A stretch of 64,000 nt of DNA from Lepidodermella squamata (lineage: Eukaryota > Gastrotricha). The notes below the pieces were generated by a model that did not search any database, was not told where the DNA came from, and worked only from the letters and a program-made list of their open reading frames with translations. Below, one piece after another: positions 60,877 through 64,000 of this stretch (its first letter is position 1; the number at the start of each line of letters is the position of its first letter). Location of the stretch: NCBI GenBank assembly GCA_047495785.1, contig JBLDXI010000011.1, forward strand, positions 186,001 to 250,000. Direction: 5' to 3'. Made by a program: the position numbers and the translations under genes.

Positions 60877-62046
60877 TCACGGAGTTTGGCACATCTCAAA
60901 AGCAGAGACGCCATAGGCGTTGCCTGTGCCTGCATATGACACAGGATTCGGTGAGAGCAGCACGCAACACTCCTGGAAAGTTGCAGCGTCTTTCGCATCG
61001 CCTTTTGTAGACTAAAAGCATAGTGTGAATAAACAAATAAGCATAGAATTTTCATTAGCCAAAAAGGTATACCAGGGTGTCGGTGACGGCAGTGTGTGTC
61101 GGATCCGATGCGGTGTAAGGGAAGCGGAAACAAAATGAATTTGGAACTCCAGAGCTGGCTGCAGCTGTTATTTTGTATGGCTTGCTACGGTCGGCTCTTG
61201 CTCTCACGCCGTTATAGGTGGCGTGCCGAGAACAATCTCGTATAGCAGACCAAAGTTGAATTTGTTCAGCGTTAGCAGCGTTACAGCAGGCAGAGAAAGA
61301 GGCGAAGGTGTTCACAAAAGATGGATCAGCATTTGTAAATGCCTGAAATGAAATAGTAGGTAGGCTGTTGAATCGCAGATGGGTGAGTTGATGCTTACCG
61401 ATCCTGTTTTGAGAACCGAGTCGCACGCACTGGCATCAGCCGTGCAGAATGCAACATTTCCTCTTGCGACATTTGGACTGCCCTGCGTCGCGGTTAGCTA
61501 GCACATCCCGTAGACTGGCTGTTATAATATACGAAAATTCACGGCTATTCACATATCGTTAGCGTCGTTGAATAACTCGGATTTAGGCTTGTTTACATCC
61601 GTTTAAAAGTCACGGGTGCCAAGTAAAAAGTGGCCTTTTTACGTCTATGAAGGAGCAAAAACAAAATACTTTTTACTTGTCACCTATCACCTTAAAATGG
61701 ATGTAAACAAGCCCAAATCCGAGTTATTCAACGACGTTAACGATATGTTCTGTGGCAAATGAATGTCCTTCGCTTACAGAGGCCGTGCAAGCTTGTCCGT
61801 CCGGGCACTGAGTTGCTGCTTTGGCGATGCAGTCCTTCGCACTGCGACGCATGTGTTGGTTGTTGCATCGCATATGTTTGCTGCTGCAGTGCAGGACGAG
61901 CCAGAGTTGTAGGGGTTGGTCGCTGTGTAACACGCCTGGCCATTCGGGCAAGTTCCATAGGCGAGTCGGTTACGGTCGCCGATCTCGGGCACGGGGTTGT
62001 CGATGCGGAGGATGAGATATTCCATGTTAAATTCAAGTAATTCTGA
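60877..62046 (-). CDS. Secreted-type Cys-rich protein, 5' incomplete, apparent frameshift
   Basis: Supported 3' exons, all phase 0: about 62023-61778, 61482-61399, 61342-61073, 61011-60877 (stop TGA). Motifs: GTCPNGQACYTA, CTAAANICDATTNTCV, CIAKAATQCPDGQACTAS, FCTADASACDSVL, SFSACCNAAN and TFQECCVLL, with repeated CPxGQAC units and CC pairs as in secreted disulfide-rich proteins. Within the first of these exons the Cys pattern jumps frame near 61832-61840 (CVAVR, then KDCIAKA would need one extra base), so the copy is either broken or the window has a one-base error. The signal-peptide exon was not found upstream. Fold-back element 3 lies in the intron 61483-61777. Confidence 0.5.
61553..61747. 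mobile_element. Fold-back (MITE-like) element 3
   Basis: Arms of about 80 bases are inverted copies: CATATCGTTAGCGTCGTTGA.. at left and ..TCAACGACGTTAACGATATG at right, with mismatches suggesting age. The loop is about 35 bases. It sits in an intron of the Cys-rich gene. Unlike elements 1 and 2 in sequence. Confidence 0.7.
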
Positions 62047-64000
62047 AGACCACTTTTGAAAGCCACTTTCCTCAGAAGTTATTAAATAGCGGAAATTTCA
62101 CCTCCGGCTGTCAGTAACTCGAGCATCATTTTTCTTTCGAACACGAGCTGTGGCGTGCTGAACTTTGCTATACAGCTGGTCGCATTCGTGTGGCGGGGAA
62201 ATCGACGGAAAATTACACAGCCCTGCGAACCGCCGCTTGCCAAATGCGACAAGCAAATGCCGTTGTACTTTTATCAATTTTTACAGCCATTATAATGAGT
62301 AGAAATTGGCTACGCAACAAAGGCAGAAAGCTGCTCCAACACGCAATTCGCCAGTGGATAAGGGTAAATCGCCATCACCATTTCAAATTAACTCACGCGC
62401 TTCAGGTGTGTAGAGCAGCTGGAGTAAAGGGTGCATAATAACAAATTAATAAATTAGATACGGTAAAAAGATATCGCAGCTAATGCCTGGCCAGCACACA
62501 CAACTTGAGTGCTACACACATGCCGCGGCATCTGTTCGCACATGAAAATACTGGGCACACAGCGCCCGATTGCGCTTGTTACTAATGGCTTAACATTATG
62601 AAATTAGTTCGAAGAAAATGTAAAATTAAGAAATATTACATTCAAGTACCAATCTCCCAGTGAGCAGTGAGCATCGAGGTGGGACGATGGTGGAACCTGC
62701 CATGAAAGCGCCCTAACGGCTGGTACAACTTACTCTGTTGTTTTGGTGATCAGTTTTTTGACAGATGCCAACTGATTCTGGAATCTACAAATTCATGCTC
62801 CATGCTACTTCATTGGTCTTGAAGGAGCCAGAAGCTTTCCGACTTTCCGTGAATTTTCCGACAGATAACATTCGAATGATGTCATTCGGCGAAGAAATAG
62901 TCTAAAATTGTACCTGACTCAGTTTTTCACGCTGTTCATTAATATGAAAACCGCATTTCAAAATTCGCCATGGATCAAAAGTCCTATCTCCACATTCGTG
63001 GATTTTTTTGCAGGTCATTCTTTTTCCATCAGAAAAATAGCATGAGTTCGAATAGGGCATCACAAAGATTATTCAATCACGACAAAAAATGGCGATGACT
63101 CAGTGCAGTATTCGATGCCGAGTGAAAATAAATCGGCAAAAGAGGGAAAAAAGCCAAAAATGAATGCTTTCGCAAGGACTCGAGCCACAACCTTAAAAAA
63201 ACACGAACAAAAAAATGAAAAAATCCACCAAAAAGTCCTATCTGCAGCGAATGTCTTTATTGTGCAATAACGATGCGTCACCGGTAAAAATGGCCGGCGC
63301 CATTCGATCCGCCGGGTTTGATTACCCCTGTTCTTCACATCAGTGACAATTTCTAGTGAAAATTTCGGAAATAAAGCTGTTTTTTCGATTTTCCTCGAAA
63401 TAAATTGTTTTGGAGATCGGACTTTTAGCCGCGCCAACGACGAATTCATATCTTGTCCTACACACCTTGTCTGTGTATCCATGCTCGAACCCAAATCCAT
63501 GCAGGGAGAGATATCCAGCCCGTGTGTGCGATGCATGCGATGCGGCCGATGCATGGATCCTAGTTTGGTTTCAAGTTCGAGCAGGTTCGAGTTGACTGTT
63601 TATGTTTAGAATGCTCGGAAGCAATCGCGTATCAACAATCATCAGTATTCCGTAGGATGAAATATGTCAATGAGCTTTGATGATCGTCTTGTTTCGGGCA
63701 ACGAGAAAATTCATATCTGAGTGAATTCACAATTCTACCATCAATCCCAGTATATCAATGCCATAATATAAATTCAATGCAATTCGGCGCTGGCTTTATG
63801 CGAAGAGATGACACTGCGTGTGTTCTGCTGCTCATTGTTTTTTGTAGGCCATGCATAGGCTTGGCTATCTTTTCACCGTATCTAAATTTTATGATGTTTT
63901 CGAGCGCTCTTGACTGTATATGTAGCAATTACTTGGCCACGTAATGTAATGGCTGAGCCGATCTGGCGTATGGATGGCAATTATCAGTTATATTGCCGTG
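62047..64000. other. Right end of window, no supported gene
   Basis: About 1.95 kb. Open frames at 62190-62438 (plus), 63343-63609 (plus) and 63069-63554 (minus) have no recognised domain and mixed composition. The missing 5' exons of the Cys-rich gene may lie here. A short repeat of ATGCATGCGATGCGGC type occurs near 63530-63550. Confidence 0.4.

Noticed and set aside
37193-61747. CRISPR-like or prokaryotic repeat arrays
   Set aside because: The repeats seen are inverted fold-back elements, not regularly spaced direct repeats, and the genes are clearly eukaryotic.
63069-63554. 161-codon minus ORF at the right end
   Set aside because: Mixed composition, no signal peptide, no conserved motif, and overlapping plus-strand frames of similar quality.

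Overview
The window is animal nuclear DNA. Genes are split by short, AT-rich introns with GT..AG ends. Many acceptors read TTTTCAG or TTTCAG, and the gene families (Cys-loop channels, ankyrin and CUT-like proteins) are metazoan. Compact introns and expanded small channel subunits fit a nematode best, but I cannot fix the species. Exon models were built by hand: junctions have GT..AG ends, phases agree, and paralogues were compared where they exist.

Layout. (1) 1-436, minus: N-terminus of a signal-anchored or secreted protein running off the left edge. (2) 437-6.77 kb: about 6 kb of noncoding, microsatellite-rich DNA. (3) 6.77-9.14 kb, minus: a degenerate, single-cassette ABCF1-like gene. (4) 10.0-16.4 kb, minus: an 8-exon, 947-aa low-complexity nuclear-type protein with one CUT-like domain and no visible homeodomain. 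(5) 18.4-20.1 kb: weak small ORFs. (6) 20.2-27.0 kb, minus: a 7-exon, 1351-aa protein with about 24 ankyrin repeats. (7) 28.7-29.7 kb, plus: a single-exon type II membrane protein.

(8) 29.9-56.9 kb is a gene cluster and the most interesting part. Three tandem minus-strand paralogues (29.9-33.1, 35.1-40.2, 44.8-47.5 kb) encode secreted mosaics: signal peptide, ConA/L-type-lectin-like beta domain, Ser/Thr mucin stretch, a Myxococcus-type Cys-rich repeat and a von Willebrand A domain. Two plus-strand Cys-loop channel genes interleave with them, one nested inside an intron of the second mosaic gene. Two small secreted 4-Cys paralogues also lie here. Two further minus-strand genes (51.3-53.0, 53.2-56.9 kb) carry the same lectin-like ectodomain fused in front of a full Cys-loop channel. 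One extracellular module is thus shared by soluble mucin/vWA proteins and membrane channels in one locus, which suggests (inference) a co-evolving recognition system.

(9) 57.8-59.8 kb, plus: a soluble two-domain adenylyl-cyclase-like protein that seems to have lost its catalytic metal ligands. (10) 60.9-62.1 kb, minus: 3' part of a secreted Cys-rich gene with an apparent frameshift. (11) To 64 kb: no supported gene. Fold-back (MITE-like) elements sit at 37.2, 53.5 and 61.6 kb, and a nested small insertion lies at 50.6 kb.
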